Shown piece after piece: positions 21,921-32,756 of a stretch of DNA of 64,000 nucleotides. The notes under the pieces are model-generated. The model saw nothing but the letters and a program-made list of their open reading frames with translations, was not told the origin of the DNA and ran no database searches. This DNA comes from Sipunculus nudus (lineage: Eukaryota > Annelida > Sipuncula > Golfingiida > Sipunculidae), in assembly GCA_026874595.1 (NCBI GenBank), contig CM049321.1:6563979-6627978 (forward strand). Reading direction: 5' to 3'. The translations under genes were made by a program, and so were the position numbers. The stretch's first letter is position 1, and each line of letters opens with the position of its first letter.

Positions 21921-23129
21921 TAAATGGGTAATACTGTTTTGTCAGTATGACTTTCCCAGCAACCGGCCCTTGTAAATCAGGCCCTTTCACAATAAAACAT
22001 GTTTGGTTAAAGATCCGATATTGCTTTGTTGCACTCAAATATATTAAAAATTATTTTCGAACGACAGTAGCCAGTAATGTTTTGTTAATAACATTTTCAC
22101 AGTCGTCTTTTTTTATTTTTTTTCTAAACCTAACTGTCATCCAGATCTTTTCGGAAATACGGCTAAAAGCAATTATATAGAGTACTCTTAAATAATTTGC
22201 AAGAATTCGGGGAGTTCGGGCTACTGGTATCAGGCTTTCCGAAGCCCTTAATGGGCCGTGTGTGCGACTAGTAAAGGCTGCTTATTCGGGAAGATCTGAT
22301 GGCTTTCCAGTGTGCTTAAACCAGCTGCTCGCTGGCTCAGGTTCACACCTAAGATGGCAAGGGCCTCATTGTATTAATAAGGTCTCCACCTGATATGAAC
22401 TGGCACGTCCTTATTTGAGCCAGCATAAAGAACAATCTAAGGAATAGAGTAGGGTAAGGAGTATTATTGAGGTAGGTACCTCAGCCAAATAAAAATTATT
22501 TAATATTAAAGTGTCCTCAGTAATATCTCTAATTTGAATCATTTGTCTTGGTAAATAAAAAGTTATTCCGTTCCAAAGTTTGCCCATACATGCCCTCTTG
22601 CTACTAATCCCTCTATACACATATATTCTCGCCCGGACGTTGTTCTTTTTGTGCTTTTCAACCATTGAAAGGGGTAATTATAACAGTTTTTTTTTTCAAA
22701 CCGCTATTGGGTCTGTATTTTTGCCTACACAAAATGCCTGGACGTCACAGAACACCGGCCGAAATTATTGACATAACGTTTGTGGTTTTAACTGGTGCCC
22801 TTGATTGGATCCCTCACATTTATTACAAGCTATAAAAATAATTCTCTGAATAGTGGGCAAGGGGGACAATCCCCTTTGCCAAATAGTTGGGGGATATATA
22901 CCCCACCCTCATATTGACGCCCCTAAGCACATAAACATGTCTCCTGAGTAATCCAGAAAAATTACAGATAAGGCACATGAATAACCGCAGCTTGCTTGAG
23001 CAGAAAAGAATATTTAAATGTACCTATGTACAAAAAAAAGATTTTATGTTTTTGTCATTTGTTCCCCAATATAACAGAAATAATACATACACAAGTGAAC
23101 CCATTGGTCATGAGGCTGATTATCATGAC

Positions 23130-23195
23130 CTTGCATTCAATCCAAATTGTTATTTACCAAATTGTAATTTACCAAATTGTTATTTACCAAATTGA
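23130..23195. repeat. Short tandem repeat, about 17-18 bp x 3-4
   Basis: AAATTGTTATTTACC/AAATTGTAATTTACC repeated. The matching place in copy 1 (near 3,505-3,530) has a single unit, so the expansion followed the duplication. Confidence 0.85.
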
Positions 23196-23270
23196 CAGTT
23201 TTGCTCAAACTTTGCTTGAGGACATGACTTTTGAGGCGCACTACTTTATAGTCGACGTAGAGGAAAAATA

Positions 23271-24354
23271 CAGTGAAACCTGCCTAAAGCTGACAGTCAA
23301 GGGACTCAATCATTTTGTCCTTAATAGTGAGGTGTCCTTATTAGTCAGGTTAATCTTGGTTGATAACTGAAGGATTATAAATAAAGACAACGAACAGCTG
23401 CAAGAACGTGTTTTTATATTATATCAGGTTTCATGTACATGTTCAACATATTAATGCACACATCATGCAATCAATAGTCATATACAAGGTGTGATTATTT
23501 TTTCTAATCTCAAGTAGTAAACAATATGAAGAGAAAGGTCTATGAAAACATCCGAAAAAACAACGTTCATAACTTCTTCTGCAAGTGCGCGAACCCTCAT
23601 TTTCGCGGATTCACTTAGTCCAATAAGCTTGACTTTTTCAGATAGCGAAAGCTCCCGACTGAAGTACGGATGGTGCCACCTGGCGGCATCGTCCAAACTA
23701 TTCTGTTCAGCTGCCCAAATGCGATAATCTCAAAGATAATGACGACACTGATAATGCGAAGATTGCGACGGATACGGACCTCGGAACATTCGTTTTTACA
23801 GGTGAATGTAGCTTTAGCCTTAAATAAACTTTCTTTGATGATGGTTGTTTGGTTTGAGTTGCTTTGATGTTGATGGCACCCGAGATAAAACGAACCCCGA
23901 GGAGCTTGTGCACGGCTGCATGATACGCTTAAATGCAGAGCGAGCACATGGTTGACACTTAGCAGATCAGTTTGTGATATATTGAGCAAAACTAATTAAT
24001 TTAGATCAGACAGCCTGCCACAACAAAGTGGGTAGTTCACGGTTAGATATTGCGTTGTGAAATCAGGGAGGCACGGGTAATTCGCAGCCGTTAATCATTT
24101 TAATGACCCCGCGGTCGAGCGAATAATATGCAGCTTCGCAAAGTGTGAATGATCAACCGTGAAAAAGTGACAGGAAGTTTACCGCTTCACCCTTCCAGTG
24201 TTTATTCTATAGGCACATCACACCGTGACATGAACACCTGCACGCATTAAGATTAAAACTGGGGATTGCTAAATCATTTGTGTTCAAAGGATATATTGTC
24301 CGTTATAGCCAGTTGTCCGTCTAAGTGACGTGTCCGTTAGACCAGTTTTCACTG
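23271..24354. mobile_element. pogo/Tigger-like MITE, 1,084 bp
   Basis: Left end CAGTGAAACCTGCCTAAAGC and right end (reverse complement) CAGTGAAAACTGGTCTAACG form terminal inverted repeats of about 24 bp, flanked by TA on both sides (23,269-23,270 and 24,355-24,356). TA target duplication and CAGTG(A)AAC ends are typical of the pogo/Tigger branch of Tc1/mariner. The paralogous segment at about 3,590 lacks it, giving an empty-site comparison. No open frame long enough for a transposase is present; short opposing frames at 23,478-23,989 show no DDE signature I can read. Confidence 0.85.
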
Positions 24355-25226
24355 TATATGATTACATATTTCAGCCGATTTAGTCATTAAGCCACAAATG
24401 CAAATTATGGGACAATGGAAATGCAAACTCAAACTCCTGAGAGATCCCGTGGAGAAATAAAAAAAAATAGTTCAACGTGACGTATATTTCATGAGTAACG
24501 AGACACACACATTCCATATGCTATTTACTGAGTAAGTGCCGTGGCAAGCAGTTGATACAAGACCGTGTAGTGAAAAGTTATGATACAAATGATGAGCAAA
24601 ACTTATTTTTGAAATACTTATGTTATTGTTGAATGAATCAGGCTGGTCGTCTGAAAACATTATGTTTATTTAACAAAAGTGTTGTAGGTCCGCAAGTTCT
24701 TGGAATTTGTTTCCAACATAATCAGTAAAATTAAACACTTCTGAAAAAGCCTGTAGTACAATACACTTCTCTATGAATATGTTTAACATAATTCAAAATA
24801 ACACGTCATCTTAAGTTAGTTTGCTATTTTAAATTAGAATATCTACTAATACCTTAGGCCATACAAAAACGTCAATAGTTCTATTGATTAGCCTCCTACT
24901 TTTTTTGTGGATAATTTGTATTGCTTATGAAAAAGCAAGTCCACCGTAATATTTTTTTATTCGTGCTGTGGTACAAATACATTAGAAGACTGATTACAGG
25001 TATGGAACATTGGCTTAACCTTTTACCGATCTTATTTGCCGTTTTTTTTTTAGAATTTGAGCCAATTTAGTATTTTCTGTGGTAGAGGGCAACCATTCAT
25101 ACCTTTTATCTCAACCAGTAAAGCAATATAAAAAAAAAATCACTATAATTTGTTCCTAATATCCGTACAAGGAAATAAAATGTGTGGCCTTATTGTATGA
25201 ACATGATTTTTGTACTCGTTTCACAG

Positions 25227-25356
25227 GACCCTGGGGGATCTGCTCCTTGGTACTAGATCCACACGGTAACTCTACTGATGGAGCTGAGTTTAAGGTTACT
25301 GACGTATGGACCTATGATCTGGCTTTGTATGATGCCAATCTGAATGTAGCTATGGA
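25227..25356 (+). pseudogene. Truncated VWD first exon (third copy)
   Basis: Acceptor TTTCACAG ends at 25,226. The peptide begins GPWGICSLVLDPHG and runs to LNVAME, nearly identical to the plus gene exon at 4,285. Two defects are visible. The conserved Cys of DVCTYDLA is changed to Trp (TGT to TGG). Homology also stops at about 25,356, roughly 112 bases before the expected donor, and no further VWD exons follow. The frame stays open to about 25,499 in unrelated sequence that looks like a dispersed repeat. It is most likely a dead duplicate. Confidence 0.8.
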
Positions 25357-25840
25357 AAGTCAAGTCCCTCTGCAACTTGACCAAATATCTCCCTTTGACC
25401 TGAAAATGTTGCCTCTGACATTTGTGCCAGGGTATTCAAGAAATTTTGAAATAAAAGATCTCTTAATGATACCAAATCCATACACTGTGGAAGGTATTTG
25501 AATATTTTGCTTAAACAAACTGCACATGGAAATTGATCAAATTACTATAGATAATGCTCATTCATTATAAGACTTGATCTTGTAAAGCGATTTTGTTTAG
25601 GACAATTCAGAATTAATAGATCTTCAATAAACTGTTGGCTGCTTTACATATTCAATCTTACAGAAAGATATATTGCATTTTGAGGTATATTGTGAATGGA
25701 TGTTCATGTATATCTGACTAATGATTGGTGATTGTGATCCGTTAAAAAATCCCCACAAAAATAACCCATTAATACCCATCACTCGCTTGTTTTGATGTTC
25801 TGGTTTAGTGAGCGCTCATTGTAATTAGGCACACCAGGGT

Positions 25841-26769
25841 CGAGCGCTCGGCAGCAGATTACTTCGTACCATTTCCACTTCGTACCTTACAACTTCGTAC
25901 CCCTACAAGTTCCTACCTTTACTACTTCGTACCCTCTCCACTTCTTATCCCTGCGACTTCGTAGCCACAGTGACATTAATGCAAGTTGCTTGAGGCGGGC
26001 TTCATTGGATAGGGACAGACAAGTTAGCTTGACCAAGAATCGAACTTGACCCAGAATGTTACTTATAGCAGACAAGCATTATTAATCCTTAATCAATAAT
26101 CGATTCGTGTTGGTAGTAATTTATCAACGTTTATGTACTAGACACTTTACGATTCTGTAGAGGGGGGTTGTAGTTGAACGAGGGGCGGGACCTATTGCCT
26201 CGCCCGGGGTCCATAATAATGTTAAGGGCGGCCTTGGTTCGCCCAGGCTTTTATGGAAACGCTCTTTAGATACAGTATAACTTTATCTTTGTTATTTGTT
26301 CACTTTTTGGTAGAAATTATTAATCCAGATCCCGTCTACAGTCATTATGAATCCAAATGAATACTGTGCATAGGTCCAGAGACTCAAGTACTTCATGAAT
26401 TACAAATATAGAAATAAAATAAATTCTTAATATAGCCATACACGTGAATATTGTTCGTTTCATTGTATCGATCGTGTATGTTTGTGAGAGTGAGAGAGAG
26501 AGAGAAGTCAGCCTGACAGACACACAGAGTACTACAATAAAATAGGTAAAATTATTATTGGTTACATGAAAATACACTTTACCAGTCATTCGTAAGTGTT
26601 ACTTTGATTTTTTGTTAACCTCTGTTGAGGATAGGTAGAGATAGGTACGAAGTGGAAGCGGTACGAAGTAGTAGAGGTACGAACTGGCGGAGGTACGAAC
26701 TGGCGGAGATACGAACTGGCGGAGATACGAACTGGCGGGGATACGAACTGTCGGACATTCGAGCGCTCG
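25841..26769. mobile_element. Foldback-type element with repeat-rich arms
   Basis: Both ends carry the palindrome CGAGCGCTCG (25,841-25,850 and 26,760-26,769). The left arm (25,861-25,966) has about seven imperfect units ending ACTTCGTACC. The right arm (26,642-26,752) has about eight units of the reverse complement (GGTACGAAGTGG, then GATACGAACTGGCGG). The two arms are inverted relative to each other around a centre of about 680 bases. This is the layout of foldback elements. No transposase frame is seen in the centre (25,967-26,641). Confidence 0.7.
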
Positions 26770-26930
26770 GGTCAACTAGTTAGGAGTTGAAGGGGCATGC
26801 CTGTGTAAAAGGTATGGTTAGCGTGTCGAAGCTAATGAATATTCATAGGGCAACCGAGCACTTTGCTTATTGATAAGTTTTTGTGATTCATGCATCTCAT
26901 GAATAGTCAGTAGCTTTCAGTGGAGACCAG

Positions 26931-26936
26931 TATAAA
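26931..26936 (+). promoter_or_regulatory. Candidate TATA box (TATAAA)
   Basis: TATAAA in a GC-richer context (CCAGTATAAAGGGGC). A transcript starting about 30 bases downstream would have a first exon ending at 27,032 before GTAAGG and could splice to 27,558. No start codon with a long frame is seen in that first exon, so it could be a gene promoter, a non-coding RNA promoter or part of an LTR. Confidence 0.4.
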
Positions 26937-27557
26937 GGGGCTGAATTCCCGGTCCATGTCGCACATGAACTGAAGCCGCCAACGAGTAGAGATCGCCAGC
27001 AGGACAGAAGCCGCAGATCTTAGAGTGTCATCGTAAGGTTGAAAACCATTAAGTTGTTCTCACTTGTCTCTTTCTTGTAAATGTAATGCTTAGATTTTTT
27101 TACTTTTAAATCACATTATGAATATAATTTAAAGTAAAAGTATATCCTGTTTTATAGGCTTCATTTAAAATATAGTTAACTCAAGGTTTCGAGAAGTAAG
27201 CGTATTTGTTATCCGCAGTGCACAGGATCGTATAATTTTAATAATAATGTATTGTAAAGCCAAAGACGGCTTAAATGTTTATTTGAATGTTTTAGTCGGG
27301 GCTGTTGGTCATTTCATATGCAAGTTTAATTGAGGGAAATACTGGGTTTTCCCATAATGTCAGTATGTGATGTATCACAAGGATAGTTAATAATGATGAA
27401 TTAGTAAGGGTACACGCAGTTAAGATACGTTTATATCATATGCTGGTCCCCGTTATTATTGTGAGCCTTTAGTGAGTGTGTGTGTTCATGAGCGCGTGGT
27501 TCATACAGACAGAAAACGATGTCACAGTGATTTATTTCATATGTTACATAATTGCAG

Positions 27558-27700
27558 GCAGCAGATGGAGCCTGTAAGATCCTTCAAGATAGAATGAACC
27601 CTGAAGGGTAGCCCACAGGAAAGGACAACCCACTTGCCACATTGGTCAACATGATTTCCAGGAGCCATCAAGCACTCACAGACCTGAAAGTTCAATACTG
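27558..27700 (+). pseudogene. Exon-like block of an unrecognised gene, one in-frame stop
   Basis: Acceptor ATAATTGCAG (ending 27,557) and donor GTGAGG (27,701) bound 143 nt. One frame codes for 47 codons interrupted only by a TAG: AADGACKILQDRMNPEG, stop, then PTGKDNPLATLVNM and SHQALTDLKVQY. The other frames have early stops. The composition looks like a real protein, but I do not recognise the family. The stop suggests a decayed gene or a stop at the end of an alternative product. Confidence 0.4.
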
Positions 27701-27884
27701 GTGAGGAGACACACTTGGAGACTGGCTATTAATTCAAATGTTTACTTATATGGCTGAAGACAGAAAATGAAAAAAAATATGTAAACGTTTACTTAAAATT
27801 AGCAAGTTTTACTACATTAGAATACATACGTGTCACAATAATAATCTATTTTAAATAAATGACTTATTATACACCAATCCAAAA

Positions 27885-28022
27885 TTTCAGTCAATTTGTC
27901 AAATAATTGGACTGATTTTTCAGTCAATTTGTAAAATGCCTGATAATTTCAGTCATTTTGTAAAATACCTGAGTGAATCAGGCGATTTGTAAATTGACAT
28001 AAAAATTCAGGCAATTTACAAA
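27885..28022. repeat. Short direct and inverted repeat cluster
   Basis: Units of about 34 bases (CAGTCAATTTGTAAAAT, CAGTCATTTTGTAAAAT, CAGGCGATTTGTAAATTGAC) followed by an inverted copy (CAGGCAATTTACAAATT). The right part can fold back on the left. Confidence 0.75.
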
Positions 28023-28047
28023 TTAACTAATTTTACATATTCACTGT

Positions 28048-28049
<2 letters not shown>

Positions 28050-28132
<83 letters not shown>
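28050..28132. repeat. (TA)n microsatellite
   Basis: TA array of about 83 bases with one C interruption, between the two exon-like blocks of the unrecognised locus. Confidence 0.95.
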
Positions 28133-28136
<4 letters not shown>

Positions 28137-28753
28137 TAAATATCTTTATCTGAAGGGTTTTCATTGTGTCATAGTAGTTGCTTCCCAACCAAACAGTACA
28201 GTGCCTAAAGCATTTGAGGTATGTACTTATGGAAGCAATATTACAATTCTGAACAGTAAATACCAAATTAATCAGGCTGATTTCTGATGGCTTTTTAGTT
28301 GCACATGAAATTGAGAATCATTAAGATATCTCTTGTTGCAGTTTTCTGTCCTGCAATGTTTACAATGTTTCCATATTACATTATGAAACTTAAGTTTAAA
28401 TATTTGTTCTATATGTTTTGTTTAAGAATACGTTTAAAAAACTTTAAAATTGCAATTTAGGATTTTTTTTTGTTCTACGTAATTATTAGAATGATTCAAA
28501 ATAACAGATATATTGTTGTATTTATATTAATAATTAAACTATATATAACAACAATGATTACATATGTAAAAGATCAATATTGCATTATAAACCATGCAAT
28601 CATTAGAACTGTCATATTGAAAAAAAGTTAATCTGATTGAACATAACAGTTTCAGGTTTCAGAAATTAAGGATATATTATGTTTTCCAGTTTCATTATGT
28701 GTGGTTTTGTAATTGTAATATTTAATTAAACAGTTACCTGATTTGTTTTACAG

Positions 28754-28878
28754 TATGAACCCAATGCTGGACGATGGTCAGACAGAGGCAGCCTCCATGA
28801 TGGATATGGGCTATATGTTTACATAAAAAGAGATCATGGACCATACAACCAGAACATGACTGTTCATACAGCACACAG
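28754..28878 (+). CDS. Exon-like block of an unrecognised gene
   Basis: Acceptor TTGTTTTACAG (ending 28,753) and donor GTGAGG (28,879) bound 125 nt. Frame 0 is fully open: YEPNAGRWSDRGSLHDGYG, then LYVYIKRDHGPYNQNM. But the phase left by 27,558-27,700 selects another frame, which starts with ATG (MNPMLDDGQTEAASM) and stops at TAA after 23 residues. Which is used cannot be told. No domain is recognised in either. Confidence 0.4.
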
Positions 28879-29479
28879 GTGAGGTTCATTGCAGTACAGG
28901 AGTACAGGCATATGGATCACACCCTACTGAAGTGTGGTATATAGGAATTTAAGTAGATGTTATAACTCCCTTATCCTGAACAACTATAGATGTGTTAAAC
29001 ATTTTTATTGGGAATTGTGATACAATATATTTCTGACTAGTTTAATAAATTAAGTTCTATATGCGTAGAACGATGTATTCATGAAAATGTAAAACCATGC
29101 AACATTGTAAAATTATCACCCATCTGTTATACTTGACAAAGTTATTACATCACAGTATACCTCAAAATCGGTCTTGTGAAGGACAAGCTGCCAGTCATCA
29201 GGGCCAATGGTAGATATGTCTGAATATATAAATCAGATTTGTACAGACCATGTCGTAACAATTTCTGAAGCAAGTACACCTAGCTGAGAATAAGAGATGT
29301 TGCATCTACAAATGCTGATGGAAAGTTTGGTCCTTCATAACCATTCATTGTCAGCATAACCCTTGTTTGATTTTTTTTCAGTTCAGCTGACTATAGCCAT
29401 TACTCTTTGTCCCTTGACCGCCTGTCCAGCAGGCTGTAAACAGGGCACAAATTGTAACAGTTGGACAAATATACTTCTA

Positions 29480-29975
29480 ACTATACATCCAGAGAGGTCC
29501 TAGGTAAATCTCCTTGTTCATGGTGACCTATAATTTGCGAGCTACGCACAAGTCAAAACATGATTTAAAGCACAAAGACTGTCAGGTAAAGCACAAATGG
29601 TATCCATTAGGCCTAGAATATTCTAATGTGACATTCATAGAGGAAAAAACAATGTCTTTAGAAACCTGAAATTAGGTCATGGTGACATATTTTGTAAGCT
29701 CTTGGCAGAAAAATGATTTTCACACCCTGACAGTCAGGCCTACAGTTAGGCCTAGAGCTTTTAAAAGTGACATTTAAAACCTTAAATAAGAGCACTGTCA
29801 CTTATATTCTGCGGGTAATTGGGAAAAAATGATTTGAGCACCCTGTATATCAGAAAGGCACATTGTACCTTTTCGGTCTAAAATCTTCTAACCCAGCATC
29901 CAGGGAATTTCTTGGCAAATCTCCTTTGAGACCTGAAAATAGGTTATGGTGAGCAAAATTCTGTAGGCTAAGGTT
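29480..29975. repeat. Diverged dispersed repeat, two to three units
   Basis: Three related stretches near 29,490, 29,650 and 29,890 share CCAGGGA, CTCCTTG, ACCTGAAA(T)TAGGT(C)ATGGTGA and a block with CACCCTGACAGTCAGG. Related sequences occur at 46,650, 46,935 and 47,290. It is a dispersed family, tandem here; its nature is unknown. Confidence 0.5.
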
Positions 29976-29985
29976 AAGCTAATTG

Positions 29986-30003
29986 TTGGGGGGGGGGGGG
30001 GGG
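29986..30003. repeat. poly-G tract
   Basis: Run of 18 G on the plus strand. The proline-rich minus-strand open frame across it is an artefact of this tract. Confidence 0.9.
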
Positions 30004-30428
30004 TCAAGGTGGGTCCCTCAAACCTACGGACTATATTAATATATAAAATAAGTTTGTGTGGAGAGTGTCTGACGGCGTTGGAGCAAGGGGAACGCCCTGC
30101 TGTTGTGGGAACTTGTGCCGGGAATGGAGCCATCTCAATTCCAAAATGAGCTTAAAACAAATGATCTCAATATACATTTAATGAAAGTTATGGACAATGA
30201 AGTCAGCAATTAGCAACCTCTTCTGTCTGCATCAACCACTAAAGCCGGAGGGAATTGGCAATACCTCATGCGTGCGCACTCCTACTGGTGTGGCAGGAAG
30301 GGAAGCCCTAAAATATATTTATATTAGCTGAAACAACTGTCATACATTTTCATCTCAGCCTTTCACACTTCAAACGTAAAGACATTTAAGGAAAGACAAT
30401 GAAGACAAGTAGACATTTGACTTGTGCT

Positions 30429-30434
30429 TTTATT
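30429..30434 (-). terminator. Candidate polyadenylation signal (AATAAA) of minus VWD gene
   Basis: AATAAA on the minus strand about 340 bases after the stop codon at 30,773. It is one of several possible signals in AT-rich sequence. Confidence 0.35.
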
Positions 30435-30772
30435 TTGAATCAGTCCCAAAAAGTGGTGCGAGTAGGTAAGATCTATCTTATCTTATGCAATGACGAAAAA
30501 CAATATTAAACCCCTAATGTATTAAATACCACCTAGAAGGTGAATGTCTATGTATACCTATCGAAGAAACCATGGTTTTGTCGTCGAATCTATCCGAAAA
30601 CATATTAGCTTATTTTATGGTATTTATGTCTTGTTTTTTATGGACTAATGGGCACATCTATTATAGAGACTTGGCTCTAATGAGCAAGGTGAGTTGACTG
30701 GTACTCCATATATATATAGTGGGTGCTTGGTGCATGCCTGGCCCGACGTGGTGACGTGACATCATTTCATCT

Positions 30773-30779
30773 TCAGCAG
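30773..30779 (-). CDS. Minus VWD gene exon 10: terminal coding part
   Basis: The acceptor on the minus strand is TTTTTTAATCCATAG, ending next to 30,779. The first base completes GAC (Asp), then TGC TGA: Cys, stop. The parallel ending of the plus gene (N-C-Q-stop) supports it. The 3' untranslated region would continue towards about 30,400. Confidence 0.65.
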
Positions 30780-30919
30780 CTATGGATTAAAAAAGGAAGA
30801 ATGTTTATAAAGTAAAAAATAACGAACAATGAATGATTTGTGTTATCTTATGGTTGCCATGTAATTATATTAATAATTAAGAGCTTAGATAAATGCTGTA
30901 TTTTTGTAGAGGTACTAAT

Positions 30920-30974
<55 letters not shown>

Positions 30975-32700
30975 TAAAGCTATTCTGGCATACATTTGAA
31001 CCATTAGGCTGCAACTACGATCATTTGCAATGCCAGAGAAAATTTAAGTCGTTTAATTCTAAAGTCTGTTTTAAATATATACCATGCAACTCCTACATCT
31101 TTTACAAGCAAATGAACAGATTTTAAAAAAATGGATACATGCCCTGGTTGTAATAAAAGTATATTTGACCTAGCTCAAATCACTGAATTGATATTGCAGA
31201 AGTCCTGTTTATTATATAGATCAACATTCGGGCGTATTTCATATATGTTTAAAAACGTTAAAATACTCGTCAAGGCAAATTCCGCCTAGGTCGTTGGTTT
31301 GTGCGTCTTATACCACTTACAAAAGGCACATGTAAACCGGTTTGAATACGTTTTGAATGCGAAGTGAGCGTTCACACGCCAATCCAATGCGTTTTCAAAC
31401 AGTGTTGTCCAAAACGTTTAGGATCAAGCTCATGAGGTAGTTTCAAAGCGTTTGAATGCGTTTTTTATCCGCTCTGCTAATATAAAAGTGTCGAGTGAAC
31501 GCTCAATAAGGGACATTGCTAATACTGTCGTGTGTTGTAAAACTGCAGGCAAACAACTAGTGGCCCAAGCGTCCATCTGCCCAGCCCATTCATTAAGCAC
31601 GAAACTGTAGGCACCAGACATAGTGTTTTTTTTTATTGCCGATCTTCTTTATACTTATTATTTTTCATATTTAGTATGCCGTGTTAAACTTGTTAAACTT
31701 ATCACAGAAACATGAAAAAACATCCGATATTGCCGTTTTTGGCACATTTTACATTAGAATTTGATCTTAAAACAACTGCCTTGTAGTATAATATAATTGA
31801 AACCTACACAGGGCCTTCAGTCATAGATAAACGTCAGATTTTCCAAGCTTCCTTGAATTTGTCATATATACAAGTACCAAAGAATTGTAACAACTTATTT
31901 ATTCAATGGTCATCTTAATTAGATAGAGTTCATAGCTTATATATAAGCTAACAAAATAGGAATTGTTAATTCCGTCTGTGCTCATGAGTGTCCGGCCGAA
32001 TTATGCTTGCCTACGAAAAACAGGTTTCCTGCTGCGCCAGCCAGTCGTGTCTCCTCTACCTACACGAGTGCATCATTATAGATATCCCGTTTTTACATAA
32101 AAAACGGTTTAGACCTAATTTTCAAGCAGCAAATAGGTAAGCGCAATCGAGACTGCTTGTGTCAACATGTTGTTACATTGTTCAAAACGTAAAATGTGCA
32201 CCGCATGTATTGGTGCGAGATGGCCGTGAGAACGCACAACACGGATTCAAGATGATTTGGTCAAACCGCTTTTCATTTTAAAACTACTGACATTTATAGA
32301 AAATAAATTTATATATATATCAGGAATGAAACCATACTTACTCTGAAGACTTCCAATCATCAACGAATACCTCCATTCCTTTTGACTGGTTACCCACGTC
32401 AGTTCCGTTCCTCAGTATGTAATCATCGGTAGACCTGCAATATACCAAATTAAATTCATTTAATTTCAATTTATATATGTTATCCTTTTATATAATACAT
32501 TTTAATATATATATATATATTTTTATAGCAGTTTAAAGTATATGCCCTCTCGGTATTGTCATTAACTTTGGTAGGATTTAAGGGGAGAGACTAAATTTGA
32601 CAGTAGATCAACCCAAACACGAAACATACATTATGTAAAGAATATTTTCAATTTAATTTATAATATTGTTTAAAATTTAAACCTCTTTAAATCATAAATA

Positions 32701-32756
<56 letters not shown>

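Larger units (their letters stand above)
22850..25356. repeat. Segmental duplication, copy 2 (interrupted by a MITE)
   Basis: Counterpart of 3,190-4,412. Homology runs from about 22,850 to 23,270, continues after the MITE at 24,355, and stops abruptly at about 25,356 inside the VWD exon. The right breakpoint is sharp: the codon series for LNVAME is shared, then unrelated sequence begins. Confidence 0.85.

Noticed and set aside
23478-23989. Overlapping opposite open frames inside the MITE as a transposase
   Set aside because: The longest is 124 codons, and no DDE/D or helix-turn-helix pattern can be read. Non-autonomous element is the simpler reading.
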